Shown here piece by piece: positions 34,508 through 43,855 of a stretch of DNA of 64,000 nt. The position numbers and the translations under genes were made by a program. Below the pieces are notes generated by a model. That model was not told where the DNA came from. It saw only the letters and a program-made list of their open reading frames with translations, and did no database searches. This stretch comes from M0103 sp040386155 (GTDB taxonomy: Bacteria > Bacteroidota > Bacteroidia > Flavobacteriales_D > Crocinitomicaceae). Positions within the stretch are counted from its first letter, which is position 1; each line of letters starts with the position of its first letter. Where the stretch lies: NCBI GenBank assembly GCA_040386155.1, contig JAZKFZ010000003.1:310001-374000 (forward strand), given 5' to 3'.

Positions 34508-35395
34508 TTAGAAGTGTACTATTTTAAGATTGTCAATCACTATTAGTCCCTGTGTATCTCCTTCATCAATTTTAGCTCGGAAAATTTGCTGAAATAGTGC
34601 TGAAGAAGACGAGCCGCCTATGAGTTCTTTAAGATCAATGTAAATGTGTTTCCATTTCACATCGGTATCACTTTGTGCATTTAATTGCACGTTCCAATTT
34701 TGCAGTGATGAACTACTTGTTACGGCTAAAAGTCCAGTTAATACTTCATTGGTGTTATAGAAATCAAGTTCTAAATAGACATCTTGTCCTCGAGGTAAAT
34801 CTGATCCTTCAAATTCACTGAAATTAGTACTCGAAAGCCAATTTGTATCGATGGAATTATCTAAATCAACCCTTCCAAAACCTCCTTCATTAAACGATTG
34901 AAGAATAGTAGGGTCGTTATCAACATATAAGGTGCCTGCTGCATAATCATTGTCATCAATCATATTTACTTGCGCATCTTCGAAATCTTCGATGTAGAAG
35001 GTACAGTTAGACTTGTACTTTGTGGTGGGGTTGATGAGGAGTGTTTGATTTTGTGTTAAGGTGGTATTGATTTCAAAAAATTCTAAAAAAGGATACATCT
35101 TTTTGGTGGAAGCAATGCCATTGTTTTTCACCGCAGGATAGATCTTAATGTTTACATTTCCACTTTTCAAAATTGGAATTTTGAATGGCACTTCAAACAC
35201 TCCAACAATGGCATCATCAACGTACACCCAAGCTTCGGAGATATTATGTGTTAATTGTCCTTCGGCAGTATTGAGTTCGCTATTTGCTTCTAATGTCCAT
35301 GCTGTGACTTCAAGCCAAGAGGGGTCAGGGTTATTCTTGACGCAACTAGAAAGAGAAGCAACAACAATGAAGGAGTATAAGAAAAATTTTGCCAT
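34508..35395 (-). CDS. Lipoprotein of unknown function
   Basis: 295 residues with a lipoprotein signal (MAKFFLYSFIVVASLSSC, Cys18). The mature part is beta-rich. An early domain resembles a PEGA-like or Ig-like module (AWVYVDDAIVGVFEVPFKIPIL). A later jelly-roll-like region ends with WKHIYIDLKELIGG...FRAKIDEGDTQGLIVIDNLKIVHF, a pattern seen in carbohydrate-binding folds. No catalytic motif is seen. It lies two bases before the sugar transferase gene and is probably co-transcribed, but a direct link is unproven. Confidence 0.8.
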   Translation of the reverse strand: MAKFFLYSFIVVASLSSCVKNNPDPSWLEVTAWTLEANSELNTAEGQLTHNISEAWVYVDDAIVGVFEVPFKIPILKSGNVNIKIYPAVKNNGIASTKKMYPFLEFFEINTTLTQNQTLLINPTTKYKSNCTFYIEDFEDAQVNMIDDNDYAAGTLYVDNDPTILQSFNEGGFGRVDLDNSIDTNWLSSTNFSEFEGSDLPRGQDVYLELDFYNTNEVLTGLLAVTSSSSLQNWNVQLNAQSDTDVKWKHIYIDLKELIGGSSSSALFQQIFRAKIDEGDTQGLIVIDNLKIVHF

Positions 35396-35446
35396 AACGT
35401 AGTTGATGTAAGAACGTAACGAAATATTGTTTATTGTCGTTGGAAA

Positions 35447-36424
35447 TTAAATTGGGGACTTAATTTTTGAAATAATTTGTTCCGCTAACAACAGGGCTTT
35501 GCAACCATCTGAAATTGTGACAATTGGTTCTGTGTCTTCTTCAATACAAACTGCAAAAGTTCTTAACTCTTCGCGAATTGCATTTATTTCTGAGATTTCT
35601 GGTTTGTCGAAATAAATTTTTCGTGGTGTCTTTCCATTTCCTGGATCGATAACAATGTCAAAGGGATCTGGCTCGCCTTCCACTTCTTCCATGCGAACTA
35701 CCTCCATTTCTTTTGATAGAAAGTCAACGCTGATATAGGCATCCTTTTGAAAAAAGCGGGATTTGCGCATGTTTTTCATAGAAATTCGTGAAGCTGTTAG
35801 GTTCACCGTGCAGCCGTTCATAAATTCTAGTCGTGCATTGGTAATGTCAGGAGTATCGCTAATTACAGGTACTCCAGAAGCTGCGATAGATTTAATTTCA
35901 GATTTTACTACGTGCAGTATGATGTCTAAATCATGAATCATCAAGTCCATAACTACTGAAACATCCGTACCGCGAGGATTGAACTGAGCAAGGCGGTGTG
36001 TTTCAATAAACATGGGTGTATTAAGATAGGGGAGCGCTTGCTGAAAAGCAGGATTGAATCGTTCGACATGTCCTACTTGAACTTTTACTCCGGCTTCCGC
36101 CGACAAGGCCATTAAAATTTTCGCTTCCTCAGAATTTTCTGTTATTGGTTTTTCGATGAAAAGGTGCTTTCCGGCTTTGATGGCTTGTTTAGCACACTCA
36201 AAATGTGCAAAAGTAGGAGTAACAATGTCAACGCAATCTACTTCTTTTAAGAGCTCATCAATCGTATTGAATTGTTGAATTTGAAATTCTTCTGCCACCC
36301 GTTCTGCATTTGCTGTATCGGTGTCAAAAAAGCCAATTAATTGGAATTGATCACCTAATTCTTTGATTTGGCGAATGTGTATTTTTCCTAGGTGTCCTGC
36401 ACCAATAACTCCTATTTTCAACAT
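35447..36424 (-). CDS. Gfo/Idh/MocA-family oxidoreductase
   Basis: 325 residues. The N-terminal Rossmann motif IGVIGAGHLGKIH binds NAD(P). The family's EKPI motif appears in LFIEKPITENSEEA near residue 92, and the His-containing catalytic helix LMIHDLDIILHVV near 165. Members oxidise or reduce sugars, inositols and related compounds; the closest general theme is sugar-nucleotide or UDP-sugar dehydrogenases. The substrate is not shown. It is in tandem orientation with the lipoprotein and sugar-transferase genes, 51 bp upstream of them. Confidence 0.88.
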   Translation of the reverse strand: MLKIGVIGAGHLGKIHIRQIKELGDQFQLIGFFDTDTANAERVAEEFQIQQFNTIDELLKEVDCVDIVTPTFAHFECAKQAIKAGKHLFIEKPITENSEEAKILMALSAEAGVKVQVGHVERFNPAFQQALPYLNTPMFIETHRLAQFNPRGTDVSVVMDLMIHDLDIILHVVKSEIKSIAASGVPVISDTPDITNARLEFMNGCTVNLTASRISMKNMRKSRFFQKDAYISVDFLSKEMEVVRMEEVEGEPDPFDIVIDPGNGKTPRKIYFDKPEISEINAIREELRTFAVCIEEDTEPIVTISDGCKALLLAEQIISKIKSPI

Positions 36425-36553
36425 GATAACAAAAATAGGAAAAAGATTGAATTAGTGAGGTAAAAGCCCTTTTGAACTTGCTATTTTAGAGATCACTGAA
36501 TGCAAGTGTTTTAGCCTAGAACGATCTGAAATTTCACATTAATGGGTGCTTGA

Positions 36554-37054
36554 TCACTTCAATACTTTTTCAAATGCTCTTCTTGGGGAACCGCTGAAGT
36601 ATACTTGTCCGCAATAGGTGTATTGCAATTTATCAAGGATTTTGAGCATTGGTACATTATCGAAATTAGTATCTACTTTAATACTGAAGATTCCATGTTG
36701 TGACGCTAAATCTTCAATCATCTGAAATAATTGTCTTCCAATTCCCTTTCCAACTACTTTTTTGGAGGTCGCAACACGATGAATGACAACATACTCTCCA
36801 GTGGTGAGCCATTTGCCTTCGATAGCAGTGTATGCTGGCTCAATATCGAAAATAATAGCAGCGTACGCGATGATTTCTCCTTCGTTTTCAAGTACATAAC
36901 CTTGTTTTTTTTGAATGTCTTCGGCGAGTACAATTTCATTGGGATAACCATTTTGCCATTGAGTGCTACCATCTAATCGACGTTGCTCTATCGCAAATTG
37001 AATAATGTTCCAAATCTGAGGTAATTCAGAAAGTAAGGCTAAACGCAATATCAT
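36554..37054 (-). CDS. GNAT-family N-acetyltransferase
   Basis: 166 residues with the GNAT fold pattern: N-terminal RLALLSELPQIWNIIQ, the central beta strand YVVIHRVATSKKVVGKGIGRQLF with the acetyl-CoA pyrophosphate loop (VGKGIG, Q/RxxGxG/A type), and the following SIKVDTNFDNVPMLKILDKLQY. Acceptor unknown. It is followed by a terminator and the first of the PorE-like genes, and preceded by 129 bp with no feature that I can support. Confidence 0.88.
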   Translation of the reverse strand: MILRLALLSELPQIWNIIQFAIEQRRLDGSTQWQNGYPNEIVLAEDIQKKQGYVLENEGEIIAYAAIIFDIEPAYTAIEGKWLTTGEYVVIHRVATSKKVVGKGIGRQLFQMIEDLASQHGIFSIKVDTNFDNVPMLKILDKLQYTYCGQVYFSGSPRRAFEKVLK

Positions 37055-37078
37055 CTTGAAATTTTAAAAAATGTAGGT

Positions 37079-37107
37079 CAAAAAAAAGTCCCAATAAATG
37101 GGACTTT
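37079..37107 (-). terminator. Terminator of the first PorE-like gene
   Basis: AAAGTCCC and GGGACTTT pair around AATAAAT. The A run on the plus strand gives a U tail on the minus-strand transcript. Confidence 0.85.
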
Positions 37108-37111
37108 AAAT

Positions 37112-39193
37112 TTATTCAGTTTTGATTCCGACAAATTGATATGGTTTGTATTTCCCTTTGTTTTGAGCATCTTTTTGGTAAGCTGGACCATCAACTATTA
37201 CTTTGATGATCTTCACATTTACTTTGTTTTTGTATTGTGAAGTACTATAGTAGTTGTTAAGTTCCTTTTGCAAGTTTTCAGCTCTCAATTGAGCTAATTG
37301 ATCATTTGAACTATATTTTGTTGTTGGAACAGTGGAAGCAGAAGAGTAAATGTTGATGGTTACTTTTTCTCTACCTTTTGCTAATTGCTCATCAACTATT
37401 TTCAGTTTTGCATTCAGTGCTTGATCTTTAGCTGTTACTGAGTTTTTGTTGTACTCGAAGTAATGCATAAACTCAACATTTTCGAAAGTAGCAGCGATAG
37501 GAGTAGTATCAATAACTTCTACTTCTACTGGCACAAGAATTCTTTTTTCCATATCGTAAATAAACTCACGAACAACTTCTTGGTAGCTTAAATCGCAGCC
37601 AGTGATGAAAGTTTCTTGTTGGAAGGGCTCAGAATTCCCCACATTATACATAGATGCTTGGAAAGAACGACATGGTTCTAACGGAGTGAAAAACTCACCC
37701 GCACGTAAATTTGGAATCAATGTCATTTTCTTATCCTTTTCCGTGCAATCAGGACAGTTTAAAGCAAAATCAAGTTTAACATCTTCTGGTAATGGCTCAC
37801 CAGTTGAAGTTTTGATGATTCCTTTAAACACAGCGATTTCAGTTAAAGGAGTAATATTGCCAATTTGATAAATATCTAAATTTCCTTTTCCGCCACTACG
37901 ATTAGATGAAAGAAATGCTGCTTTTCCATCCATAGAAGTATTATAGAAAACATCATCGTATGTTGAGTTCAAAGGTGCACCCATATTGACTGGAGCACCC
38001 CATTTGTTTTCAGATTCTAATCGAGAATAGAAGATATCAAATCCACCAATACTTTTGTCGCCATTGTTTGAAAAATACATGATTTTTCCATCGTAGCTTA
38101 GGAAAGGAGCATCTTCATCGTAAATAGAGTTGATTGGCGCGCCGAGGTTGATTGGTGCTGACCAAACTCCGTTCACATCTTTATCAACTCGGTAAATATC
38201 ACGACCACCTAAACCACCTGGACGGTCAGATACAAAGTATACTGTGTTTTGATCTTGTGTTGCGATTGCGTGCGTCTCCCAAAACTCTGTGTTAAGACTT
38301 GTTACACCATCTTCTATGGTAGGGTTGCTTATGTCTCTTGCCACCTTTCCAAAGTATATATCTCCACTTCCTGTAGAATCTGAGTAGAAAAACATTTCAC
38401 GTTCGCTAGCGTCAACTGTTAAATGTGATTCGTTAAACTTGGGATTACTGTTTTTCATCCGAATTGGATTAGAAAAAGATCCATTCTTGTTGATGGCATA
38501 GTAACCATCTTCAGTTGGAAAATTAAATCTTCGATCGCGGTAAGGATCTGATTCACCATTTTCCCATGGACGTCGAGCAGTTAAGAATAACATTTTACCA
38601 TCAAGGGAAAGGTTGGAAGTAAACTCAGGATATTCAGAATTTAATTCAGTAACGTTTTTGATGGTAATATTATTAGCCACACTCGCTTTGGCATTGTTGA
38701 TTTGTACGATAAGCATATCAGCTTTTGGTAAAAGCTCAGATTCTTTCCTTGATTTTTCTTTGAATGTGTTTACCGCAGTCATTGCTTTGTCGTATTCACC
38801 CAATTTGTGAAGACAAACAGCGTAGTGATAAAATGCATCATAAGGAGCTGTTTTTTCTTTTTTTGAATAGGCATCATAAGAAGCACTTGTGTTTTGGATA
38901 GCAATTTCAAAATTTGCTTTTGCCTTTACTGGATTTTCTTCAGAGTAGAGTGCACCATATCCTTTTCTGTAATTGTAATTACAACTTGTAGCATTGATTT
39001 CAATTAATTTGACAGCAATTTTGTTTGCGAAATAAAAATAATCTTCTTGCATGTAGCGAGAATTCTCTGAAACTAATTTTTGCTCGCTACCATTTTTGAT
39101 TAATTCATCAATTGAAGCTTCGTCAACTTGAGAATAACCAACTTGGAATATTATAAGGCTAGCGAATAGTAATAGGAAAAGTTTAGAAATCAT
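37112..39193 (-). CDS. PorE-like TPR/PD40 protein, short form A
   Basis: 693 residues from the ATG at 39193, giving the signal peptide MISKLFLLLFASLIIFQVGYS. The longer frame to 39262 puts an unrelated stretch in front. Order: TPR-like N-terminus (residues 25-160), a five-bladed PD40/WD40-like propeller (about 180-460, with blade motifs such as DGKMLFLTARRPW, TVYFVSDRPGGLGGRDIYRV and YFSNNGDKSIGGFDIFYS), a Cys-containing linker, and an OmpA-like C-terminus from HYFEYNKNSVTAKDQ. That last domain lacks the HTD motif (INIYSSASTVPTT instead), so peptidoglycan binding is doubtful. It resembles T9SS PorE and OmpA-family proteins. First of three tandem paralogues counted from the left. Confidence 0.82.
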   Translation of the reverse strand: MISKLFLLLFASLIIFQVGYSQVDEASIDELIKNGSEQKLVSENSRYMQEDYFYFANKIAVKLIEINATSCNYNYRKGYGALYSEENPVKAKANFEIAIQNTSASYDAYSKKEKTAPYDAFYHYAVCLHKLGEYDKAMTAVNTFKEKSRKESELLPKADMLIVQINNAKASVANNITIKNVTELNSEYPEFTSNLSLDGKMLFLTARRPWENGESDPYRDRRFNFPTEDGYYAINKNGSFSNPIRMKNSNPKFNESHLTVDASEREMFFYSDSTGSGDIYFGKVARDISNPTIEDGVTSLNTEFWETHAIATQDQNTVYFVSDRPGGLGGRDIYRVDKDVNGVWSAPINLGAPINSIYDEDAPFLSYDGKIMYFSNNGDKSIGGFDIFYSRLESENKWGAPVNMGAPLNSTYDDVFYNTSMDGKAAFLSSNRSGGKGNLDIYQIGNITPLTEIAVFKGIIKTSTGEPLPEDVKLDFALNCPDCTEKDKKMTLIPNLRAGEFFTPLEPCRSFQASMYNVGNSEPFQQETFITGCDLSYQEVVREFIYDMEKRILVPVEVEVIDTTPIAATFENVEFMHYFEYNKNSVTAKDQALNAKLKIVDEQLAKGREKVTINIYSSASTVPTTKYSSNDQLAQLRAENLQKELNNYYSTSQYKNKVNVKIIKVIVDGPAYQKDAQNKGKYKPYQFVGIKTE

Positions 39194-39246
39194 ATTTTTT
39201 TTTGTAGCGAATTTAGTCAAAATATAGTAAATATTGCAAAATGTGA

Positions 39247-39276
39247 CAAAAAAAAGCCCCAAATATGGAGCTTTTT
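39247..39276 (-). terminator. Terminator of the second PorE-like gene
   Basis: AAAAAGC-C-CCA pairs with TGG-A-GCTTTTT around AATA, with a U tail on the minus strand. Confidence 0.75.
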
Positions 39277-39290
39277 ATGTTGAAATTTTT

Positions 39291-41387
39291 CTATTCAGTT
39301 TTTAAACCAACAAACTGATATGGTTTGTATTTTTTCTTGTCTTTGAAGTCTTTAACATATTCAGGACCGTCAACAATAGCTGTTACAATAGTAACATTTA
39401 CTTTTCCTGCAAATTCTGCTTTGGAATTGAAGTAGTTAGAAAGATCATATTTCATGTTTTCAGCTCTAAGTTTCGTTAAAGTTTCATTTGAGTCGTATGT
39501 CGTCGTAGGTACTTGTGAAGCAGAAGAATAGACATTAATTGTTATTTTGCCTCTTCCTTCTTTTAATTGATCTTCAACGCTCTTTACAAATTTTTTCAAA
39601 TCACCTTTTGAAACGGTCAATTTGTTTTCATTGTAGTTGAAATAATGAATGAATTCAATGTTTTTGTACGCTGATGCAACAATTGTATCGATCACTGGAA
39701 CGGTATCAGGAGGGAAGGTTACCGTTCGGCTTGGGACATCTAAAATTAGTTCCCTAAATATTTCTTGGTAGGCTACTGTACAATCTGTGGTAAACGTTTC
39801 AGCAAGCATTACATTATTAGTATTTGCATCAATGTAACTCATCTGATACGTCTTACATTCTTTCAATCCTGTTGTGAAGATCCCATCCGAAAGTCGGGGG
39901 AAAATGCTAACAGGGGTGTTGTTGTTTTCACAATCATTGCATGTTAATGTGAAATTTAAAGCAAAATCTTCAGGTAGGGGAGAACCATCGGAAGTTCTTA
40001 CTAGTCCTTTAAATAATGCATAAAGTTGCACACCAAGAAAATCATTTTTGATTTCATAGATGTCTTTTTCACCTTTTCCACTTTCGCGGATAGTGGCCAT
40101 ATAGCCTCTTAATCCATCTGTAGTTGTGGTGTAGAATAAATCCTGATTTGTTGCATTGAAAGGGTAGCCAATATTTTTTGAAGGAGAAAGGGAACCATCC
40201 ACTTGAAATTCGCTTAAAAGAATATCAAATTCTCCCATACTTTTTTCACCATTACTTGCGAAGTACAAATTGCGATTGTCTACTGAAATAAATGGCGCAT
40301 CTTCATCCCATTTTGTGTTTACGTTAGGTCCCAAGTTGACTAGATCAGACCATTTTCCGTCAGCTAGTAGTGTGCTTACATAGATGTCTCTACCCCCGTA
40401 TCCACCTGGACGATCGGAAGAAATATACATTTTTTTTCCGTCAGGTGAAGCGGTTGCGTGTGATTCCCAAAATTTAGAATTGATATTTTCATTTGGAAAC
40501 CGCTCAATTTCTTGAAATTTCCCTGAATAGAAATCCGTAAAGAAAACATCACCAGAGCCAGTTGAGTCTTCATACAACAATATTCTTCGTTCGTTTACAC
40601 TAACTGCCATCGTAGCTTCATTTCTCTTTGGCAAACAAAAGTTCAACAAATTAGGCTCTGACCAGGTATCCTCTTTCATGTTGTGGTTCGACACGTAAAC
40701 ATCTTCTGGATATTGATTAATTCCCCAATCTTTGTAGGGATAGGAAGCATCATTTGCCAATTCTCTTCTCGACGTGAAATAGATAGAAGTTCCATCCAAA
40801 GACACTACTGGAGAATACTCTGGCATTGATGAGTTGAAGGAAAGATTTGTTAGTGTAACATTTACTGGAGAAGCAATAAGTCCTCGGGCAACATCACATT
40901 GAATAATTTTTAGTTCTGCAACTGGTATCAATTCCGACTTATTTTTGGTTTTTGCTAAAAATAATCGGTAGTTTTCTTGTGCTTTATCAAGTGCTTCATC
41001 TAAATGATAACAACGACCAAGGTGATAATAAGCATCTGTTGGAGCACTTTTCTCTCTATGAGAGTACATATCGTAGTTGGGGTCAATATCACTGACGGCA
41101 ATTTGAAAATGGGGGATTGCAGTTGCGTAGTCGCCATCTAAATTAAGCAATAAAAATCCTTTCCTATAATTGTAGTTTGGACTTGTGCTATTGAAGGTTA
41201 ATAGTTTGTCAACTAAAATATCTGCAAAGTAAAGAAAACCATCTTGTGTCATGCGAGAGGCTTCTTGTACTATTTCTGGTTCTGACTTTGTTCGTGCAAA
41301 TTCTTTAACATCCGCTTCGCTAGGCTGCGCCAAAGCAGTGAAAAATGTTAGAGTGAAAAGAGCTGAGAGTAAACTTCTGTTGTTCAT
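39291..41387 (-). CDS. PorE-like TPR/PD40 protein, short form B
   Basis: 698 residues with a signal peptide (MNNRSLLSALFTLTFFTALAQ). It has the same architecture as the gene to its left: TPR-like start (NSTSPNYNYRKGFLLLNLDGDYATAIPHFQIAV), propeller with TSIYFTSRRELAND, KMYISSDRPGGYGGRDIYVS and YFASNGEKSMGEFDILLS, a linker with Cys pairs (LTCNDCENN), and an OmpA-like end from HYFNYNENKLTVSKGD. As in form A, the OmpA motif is altered to INVYSSASQVPTT. The final KYKPYQFVGLKTE matches the end of form A nearly exactly, showing recent common descent. Confidence 0.82.
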   Translation of the reverse strand: MNNRSLLSALFTLTFFTALAQPSEADVKEFARTKSEPEIVQEASRMTQDGFLYFADILVDKLLTFNSTSPNYNYRKGFLLLNLDGDYATAIPHFQIAVSDIDPNYDMYSHREKSAPTDAYYHLGRCYHLDEALDKAQENYRLFLAKTKNKSELIPVAELKIIQCDVARGLIASPVNVTLTNLSFNSSMPEYSPVVSLDGTSIYFTSRRELANDASYPYKDWGINQYPEDVYVSNHNMKEDTWSEPNLLNFCLPKRNEATMAVSVNERRILLYEDSTGSGDVFFTDFYSGKFQEIERFPNENINSKFWESHATASPDGKKMYISSDRPGGYGGRDIYVSTLLADGKWSDLVNLGPNVNTKWDEDAPFISVDNRNLYFASNGEKSMGEFDILLSEFQVDGSLSPSKNIGYPFNATNQDLFYTTTTDGLRGYMATIRESGKGEKDIYEIKNDFLGVQLYALFKGLVRTSDGSPLPEDFALNFTLTCNDCENNNTPVSIFPRLSDGIFTTGLKECKTYQMSYIDANTNNVMLAETFTTDCTVAYQEIFRELILDVPSRTVTFPPDTVPVIDTIVASAYKNIEFIHYFNYNENKLTVSKGDLKKFVKSVEDQLKEGRGKITINVYSSASQVPTTTYDSNETLTKLRAENMKYDLSNYFNSKAEFAGKVNVTIVTAIVDGPEYVKDFKDKKKYKPYQFVGLKTE

Positions 41388-41485
41388 AGTGTATTGATAA
41401 AAATTACCAAAAATCTTTAACGCAACACCAACATAAAAGGTTACAATCTACCTGTTTTTAAATTAGCGAAAAATGAAGTTCAACC

Positions 41486-43828
41486 TTATTTAACAATCAT
41501 GAACTCAGTTCTTCTGTTTGCTTGATGTTCTTCTTCTGAGCAACTAGAAACTACTTTCCCCTCACATCCACAATCGTTCACCAATTTGGATTCTCCATAC
41601 CCTTTGCCGTAAATTCTTGTAGGGGTTGAAATTCTTGCCTTAATATATGCAGCTGATGATTTTGCTCTTCTACTTGAAAGTGCAAGGTTGTAGGCAATTG
41701 TATTTCTACAATCGGTATGAGAACTTAGTTCAATTTTCATGTTTGGATTATCGTTCATAATTTTCACGATTTTGTCCAATTCAATTTTTGCATCTGGGCG
41801 GATGTCAGATTTATTTAAATCGAAATAAATAGGTTGAATAGCAACAAGTTCACCTACGTTAGTGCCAATTTGATCTTTCTCAATTAAGTACTTTAGGTTT
41901 ATTTTTAACTCTTTGCCAAGTGTCATGTTGAAAGAAAATGTTTGTGTGATGTATTCTTCTTTAGCAACTTTTACTTCCAAATTTATTTTTTCACCAAAGG
42001 TTTTATTTAGCAATATCGAAGATGTAAATGACCCATCAGCACTGCTTATTAATTTTTCGATGGTTTTTCCAGAACTTGGATCGATGAATTCTACCGTCGA
42101 ATTTGCTAACAATTCAGCGGTCTTTCTATCAGCAACAATTCCAGCCAATGAATACTGAACATCTGGAACAATGGTATTTCTGTTTACATCTAAAATGTAA
42201 TTTTTTTCTACTTCTTCATACTTTTTGTCGCATTGGGTTGAGAATACATCAGTATAATAATCACTTGTTGAATCTGCATATAGTTTCAACTCATACGAAT
42301 GACATTTTTCTAGACTGCTGAAGAAATGTCCGTCACGAATTCTTGGGAACAATGCAATTTCATAGCTGTTAGCACAATCGGTGCAACGTAAAGTCATGTA
42401 GGTGTCTTCTGGAATTCTTGTTCCATCTGACATTCGAATACTTCCTTTAAGCACTGCAACGTTTTCAACACCTAAATAATCATTTTTGATTTGGTAAATG
42501 TCTTTTTCTCCATACGTTCCTTTTCTGAATGAAGTAAAGTATCCTAAAAGTCCATCACTTGTTGTTGTATAGAAAATATCATCACCTGTAGAATTAAATG
42601 GGTATCCCATGTTAATTGCATTCGACCAAACATTGTTAGTGTCACGAACAGAGATAAAAATATCGAAATCGCCCATACTGCTTTTTCCATTGGAGGCGAA
42701 GTACATTGTTTTATTATCCACTGCTAAAAAAGGACTATCTTCATCTTCAGCTGTGTTGATTTCTGGTCCAAGATTGATTGGATCGCTCCATCCGCCAGAC
42801 GGTAATTTAATCACTCTGTAAATATCACGTTTCCCAAATCCACCCAATCGGTCTGAAACAAAATACATGCTTTGTCCATCTGGCGCCACTGTTACATGGG
42901 TTTCCCAATATTTAGTATTGATTTTGCTATCGTCTAAATGCTGTTGTTCTGTAAATACATTTCTTTTGAAATCGCTAAAATAGATGTCGCCATTTCCATC
43001 TTGATCGTTGTAGGTGTAAATTTTACGTTCATCTGAACTGACAGAAATGGAAGCCTCATTACTTTTTCCTTCACAAAATTCTAAGCGCTTTGGTCTTCCG
43101 AAATTTTCTGTTTCGTTATCACGTAAAGAAAGATAAATGTCTTCAGGATGCTGAAACTTTTGCATGTCCCTATATTCATCAGTGGACTTGTCTTCCCATT
43201 GTCTGCGACTGGTAAAATACAATGCTGAACCATCTAAAGAGATTGCAGGAGCATATTCAGGATAAATTGAATTGATGCGTGCTCCGATGTTATTAATTTC
43301 AACTTTTTTAGGATTTGCCATTAAATTAGTAGCAATATCACATTGTGCAATATTTAACTGTGCTGTTGGAATTAACTCAGATTTTTTTCTCGTTTTTTCA
43401 ATGAATTTTAGATAATTATCTTTTGCTTTAGCAACTTCTTCATTCAAATGATAGGCTTTTCCAAGATGAAAAAAGATGTCAGCAGGAGCACCTTTTTCTT
43501 TTGAGCTATACATGTCATAATTCTTGCTGATGATGGCGCTTCCAAGCACCAAATGCGCAATTGCTTTTTCAGGTTGCGATTGGCCATACAACAGCAAATA
43601 ACCTTTACGATAATTGTAATTGCAACTTGTGGGATTTTTCTCCAATAATTTATCTACCACAATTTCTGCATAGTACAAGAAGTTTTCTTGCATTAGTGAC
43701 GAGCATTCTACTACGAGTTCTTGTTCAGAGGCAGTTTTTACCATCTCTCGTACTTCGAACTCAGTTTTTTGTCCGTAAGCAGCAACTGCAAACAAGGCAA
43801 TAAATATTGCTAAAAATTGCTTTTTCAT
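41486..43828 (-). CDS. PorE-like TPR/PD40/CRD/OmpA protein, full form
   Basis: 780 residues with a signal peptide (MKKQFLAIFIALFAVAAYG). Order: TPR-like region (residues 25-170), PD40 propeller (about 190-470, e.g. SALYFTSRRQWED and SMYFVSDRLGGFGKRDIYRV), a Cys-rich linker, a carboxypeptidase-regulatory-like domain (about 565-650, YSLAGIVADRKTAELLANSTVEF), and a complete OmpA-type peptidoglycan-binding domain (IYFDLNKSDIRPDAKIELDKI; IELSSHTDCRN; SSRRAKSSAAYI). This order matches PorE, the T9SS component linking the complex to peptidoglycan; the assignment rests on architecture. It follows the E2 gene by 27 bp and precedes two shorter paralogues. Confidence 0.85.
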   Translation of the reverse strand: MKKQFLAIFIALFAVAAYGQKTEFEVREMVKTASEQELVVECSSLMQENFLYYAEIVVDKLLEKNPTSCNYNYRKGYLLLYGQSQPEKAIAHLVLGSAIISKNYDMYSSKEKGAPADIFFHLGKAYHLNEEVAKAKDNYLKFIEKTRKKSELIPTAQLNIAQCDIATNLMANPKKVEINNIGARINSIYPEYAPAISLDGSALYFTSRRQWEDKSTDEYRDMQKFQHPEDIYLSLRDNETENFGRPKRLEFCEGKSNEASISVSSDERKIYTYNDQDGNGDIYFSDFKRNVFTEQQHLDDSKINTKYWETHVTVAPDGQSMYFVSDRLGGFGKRDIYRVIKLPSGGWSDPINLGPEINTAEDEDSPFLAVDNKTMYFASNGKSSMGDFDIFISVRDTNNVWSNAINMGYPFNSTGDDIFYTTTSDGLLGYFTSFRKGTYGEKDIYQIKNDYLGVENVAVLKGSIRMSDGTRIPEDTYMTLRCTDCANSYEIALFPRIRDGHFFSSLEKCHSYELKLYADSTSDYYTDVFSTQCDKKYEEVEKNYILDVNRNTIVPDVQYSLAGIVADRKTAELLANSTVEFIDPSSGKTIEKLISSADGSFTSSILLNKTFGEKINLEVKVAKEEYITQTFSFNMTLGKELKINLKYLIEKDQIGTNVGELVAIQPIYFDLNKSDIRPDAKIELDKIVKIMNDNPNMKIELSSHTDCRNTIAYNLALSSRRAKSSAAYIKARISTPTRIYGKGYGESKLVNDCGCEGKVVSSCSEEEHQANRRTEFMIVK

Positions 43829-43855
43829 AGTGGTAGGTTTTAGTGTGGTTAAAAA

